Below, piece by piece: positions 50,901 through 53,514 of a DNA stretch of 53,514 nucleotides. Under the pieces are notes generated by a model, which was given only the letters and a program-made list of their open reading frames with translations, was not told the origin of the DNA and made no database searches. The stretch is from Candidatus Poseidonia sp. (GTDB taxonomy: Archaea; Thermoplasmatota; Poseidoniia; Poseidoniales; Poseidoniaceae), in assembly GCA_022426155.1 (NCBI GenBank), contig JAKMEE010000038.1, positions 1 through 53,514 of the forward strand, in the 5' to 3' direction. The number at the start of each line of letters is the position of its first letter. Within the stretch, counting starts at the first letter, position 1. The position numbers and the translations under genes were made by a program.

Positions 50901-53514
50901 ATGGTGCCTGTTGAACCACAAGTATCCTCGGAACTTTCACCTGCTGGGGTGGGGCTTCCCTCATGGTTCGTTGAGGCTCATTCAACTGGTTTAACAGCGA
51001 ACATCATGGTGTTGCACCCAAATGATGCTCATCGCGCACAAACGCTTGATTTGTTCTCGAGCATGGGTGGTGAAGTCAGTCCTCAACACCACGTCACAAT
51101 GAGTCAATTGCTTCGTATGCTTCATGTTGATTTTCGCCTCCCTGTTCTTCTTGATGACGAGTCTTCTAACTTCATGGCTATTCACGAGCGCTGCAAAGTT
51201 GCAGCAACCAATCATGAATTTCCCTTCCTTCACAGCGGAGAGTTTGGTGAATGGCCCATGGTCAAAACCAAGCGTTTGCTGCGATTACATGCCCATGTAT
51301 CACAACTTCTCGACGTGTCTTCTTGGGAAGAAGATCCTGGCATTCAACACTTCAACACCATCCTTCGAGCTTATGAAATTCAGGCAGGAGGAAACCTTCC
51401 CGTATTGGTTCCTCACCATGTTTTGGAAGAATTGAAAAACACCACTCAATGCCCGTTTCATTTTGCCCAACTGGATGGCCTTCTCGTCCTCGATACTGCA
51501 CCCGATTATACTGAGATGGAGCGGGAGTTGTTGCTCCAACTTTCCCGTTTCGTCCCCATTCACCAACTGCTCAATCCGGGGTCTTTTCGTCTCGGACACC
51601 ATGGCGCATATTTGCTCGACGTCCACCCTTGTAAGCAAGATGGATTGCCAGATTGGGTGCCTGCCCATGAACTCTTAGCAGTTGATGGCGATGGATGGAA
51701 TTCTCGATCAATTCACGCTGAAGAGGCTCAACTCTCCCGAATTACGGTGGGTCAACGAGAAGATACCTTTGATGCAACTCTGGCTCTCATTGACGCTTTT
51801 CGCACCACTTCCGATGAACGTATTTTAGTGATTGACGGAGCTGCCAAAGCACGCCCCCAAATTTGGACTGACGCACTTTCTACGCTTGGGATTCGATGGC
51901 ATTCCAAAACTCTCCCACTCAACGAACAACCTTTCTTTCATGCATTGATGCACGCAACTCAAATCAGTCAAGGCATGAATGCATGGTCACTTTCTTCTCT
52001 TCGACAATTGATCACCTCTACCAGCCTTCCTCTTGCAGTCAATATGTTCCCCGACATACAACACCCGCTTCACGACGACTGGCGCCCACAACCTCATGTG
52101 AATGTGCTTGAATCCATTGCCTCACAATTTCATGTTCTGGGAGGGCCGGGGGCTATTGCTCGTTGGTTGGGAGCTCTTTCCCGCGCTAAACCATCCATGG
52201 TTGATCGGCACCCCGAACAACGGCAGCAGGAACTCGAAGAAACCCAGTGGTGGTTAACCTGTCTTCTTCACGCTTGGAAGCCATTGCTGATGAGCGAGGA
52301 CTTGTTCATGCTTCGACGAACGGCAGAAGGATGTTCCACGGGCGCACATCTTCCAACCCCTCCATCTCCGGATTCGCCAGTGATTTGGCTAAATGAATTG
52401 TTCAGCCGGCTGGATCATGAGCGTTTAAGCCAACGCATGGCCCCTTATGACCATGGTTTTGGAGCCGCACAAACACTTCTGGATACCACGAAGCGAGTCC
52501 AAGGGATGCTCGCCAAGGATGGTTGGGGAGGAGAACATACGGGACCATCGTTCATTGAGATGTTGAAGTTCATTGGGGAACACGCCACTCTTCCTTCCTT
52601 GAAATCAATGACAGAGGGGATTGATGTGATGACTCCGGAAGGAGCCCATGGTTGCCAGGCCGGATTGATTATTTTAGCAGGTATGGACGTGGATGCATGG
52701 TCCATGAAATCACCTCAAGTACCATGGTTTGATGCACAAGCTCAACTCCAACTCGGTGTTTTTCAAACAGATTCAATGATTCGCCGAGGACGCCACCATC
52801 TTCGTCATTTACTGAATGCAGCCCCTCACGTGATTGTGTTCGACTCCACTCCAGAAGAAGGCGGTGGGCCCAGTGCACCTTTGGCAGAATGGCTCAATGA
52901 GGTACGGAAAAATGGGGAATGGGATGCGATGAGAGAACCACCTGTATTCTTGGATGACGTCACTTACCAAGGTGAATCTCACAATAGACGATGGACGTGG
53001 AAGGTTCGGGAAGAAGGACATGGGAGTTGGCTTTCACCCCTCCGAGGCTATACGCTTCAATCAAACGAAACACGCCGTCACATCCGGCGAGGTTATCGTC
53101 CACGCGATGGTCAACAACAAGTCGGTCTTGATTTACAGCAACGCCTTCCCCTTGCCCGTTCTGTGAACCATGCCCAAGGCATTATGAATGCCTTCGAGGG
53201 GTCGCTCCAGGCCGACCGGCATCGCCGACAACCTCGTTCAAAAGATCTCGAAACTGGGTCAACACTCGCTTGGGAGATGCGACATCACATGATGAGTACG
53301 GACGCCGTTCGCATCAAACCCTCTTCGCTTTCAGCTGTTAAGATATCAGGTCTCGGCCTAGAGCCTTGGCCTCACTTAGGTCAAAAACCCAACAAGACTT
53401 CTTCTCTTGCGGTTGACCCGAGACCCCTCCCCCCCTATTCACCCATTGGACTTGAAATTCAACATAGCCTCGGACATCTCGGCGAGGGACACACCCGCCC
53501 AAATTTGTCCCCAA
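50901..53514 (+). CDS. AddB/RecB-like helicase-nuclease family DNA repair protein, 3' partial
   Basis: The frame is open from ATG 50901 to the end of the window (871 codons), with a stop just upstream and ggagtga before the ATG. Around residue 580 the text MTPEGAHGCQAGLIILAGMD fits helicase motif V of the UvrD/AddB type, followed by IRRGRHHLRHLLNAAPHVIVFDSTPEEGGGPSAPLAEWL, split over two blocks, equal to motif VI and the loop after it. A classical Walker A was not found, as in AddB-type subunits with decayed helicase domains. The PD-(D/E)XK nuclease and any Fe-S cysteines would lie beyond the window. It probably acts in double-strand break resection, perhaps with a RecB-like partner. Confidence 0.75.
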   Translation, partial: MVPVEPQVSSELSPAGVGLPSWFVEAHSTGLTANIMVLHPNDAHRAQTLDLFSSMGGEVSPQHHVTMSQLLRMLHVDFRLPVLLDDESSNFMAIHERCKVAATNHEFPFLHSGEFGEWPMVKTKRLLRLHAHVSQLLDVSSWEEDPGIQHFNTILRAYEIQAGGNLPVLVPHHVLEELKNTTQCPFHFAQLDGLLVLDTAPDYTEMERELLLQLSRFVPIHQLLNPGSFRLGHHGAYLLDVHPCKQDGLPDWVPAHELLAVDGDGWNSRSIHAEEAQLSRITVGQREDTFDATLALIDAFRTTSDERILVIDGAAKARPQIWTDALSTLGIRWHSKTLPLNEQPFFHALMHATQISQGMNAWSLSSLRQLITSTSLPLAVNMFPDIQHPLHDDWRPQPHVNVLESIASQFHVLGGPGAIARWLGALSRAKPSMVDRHPEQRQQELEETQWWLTCLLHAWKPLLMSEDLFMLRRTAEGCSTGAHLPTPPSPDSPVIWLNELFSRLDHERLSQRMAPYDHGFGAAQTLLDTTKRVQGMLAKDGWGGEHTGPSFIEMLKFIGEHATLPSLKSMTEGIDVMTPEGAHGCQAGLIILAGMDVDAWSMKSPQVPWFDAQAQLQLGVFQTDSMIRRGRHHLRHLLNAAPHVIVFDSTPEEGGGPSAPLAEWLNEVRKNGEWDAMREPPVFLDDVTYQGESHNRRWTWKVREEGHGSWLSPLRGYTLQSNETRRHIRRGYRPRDGQQQVGLDLQQRLPLARSVNHAQGIMNAFEGSLQADRHRRQPRSKDLETGSTLAWEMRHHMMSTDAVRIKPSSLSAVKISGLGLEPWPHLGQKPNKTSSLAVDPRPLPPYSPIGLEIQHSLGHLGEGHTRPNLSP

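Overview
The window looks like a genome segment of a marine planktonic euryarchaeon, most likely Marine Group II / Candidatus Poseidoniales. The informational genes are archaeal: uL13, eL18 and uS9 ribosomal proteins, RNA polymerase subunit N, MCM helicase, TFB, GatE, Trm1, Pth2, and PAC2 proteasome-assembly-like proteins. They sit beside a bacterial-type NAD-dependent DNA ligase and several very large secreted proteins rich in aspartate calcium-binding (thrombospondin type 3-like) repeats. No mobile element, CRISPR array or rRNA was seen. Lineage is inferred from gene content only.

Layout. 1-9.2 kb: the 3' end of a Gln/Gly-rich plus Asp-repeat protein, then a 2700-residue Asp-repeat surface protein anchored by a C-terminal membrane segment. 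9.3-11.5 kb: a small unknown gene, then the tightly coupled eL18-uL13-uS9-rpoN cluster and tRNA-Pro(GGG). 11.5-17.3 kb: a 1572-residue beta-helix-like surface protein, a small membrane protein and a PPC-domain protein. 17.3-22.4 kb: DNA metabolism (NAD ligase with a PCNA-binding-like tail, an Fe-S RecB-like nuclease, a DnaQ-like exonuclease) with a PAC2 protein between. 22.4-28.7 kb: small and accessory genes (PKD lipoprotein, HAD phosphatase, hotdog thioesterase, orphan genes, tRNA-Arg(GCG), pentapeptide and winged-helix genes). 28.7-33.9 kb: a 1439-residue FG-GAP/FnIII surface protein and a second PAC2 protein. 33.9-37.5 kb, minus strand: esterase, purM, trm1. 37.7-46.1 kb: mcm, gatE, a probable corrinoid capture/ECF pair, two tandem pth2 genes, threonine aldolase. 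46.1-53.5 kb: a 791-residue unknown protein, a membrane-anchored thioredoxin-like protein, a divergent TFB, and the 5' part of an AddB/RecB-like repair gene that runs off the window.

How the genes work together. Three themes stand out. The first is a cell-surface set of giant Ca-binding or adhesive proteins with single C-terminal membrane anchors. The second is replication and repair (MCM, ligase, Fe-S nuclease, DEDDh exonuclease, AddB-like protein). The third is translation quality and supply (GatE, two Pth2, Trm1, ribosomal genes, tRNAs). The best candidates for something not well described are the surface receptor/ECF pair at 41.9-44.2 kb, the ligase C-terminal PIP-like peptide, the virion-like insert and cytosolic tail of the 2700-residue protein, and the unknown 791-residue protein.
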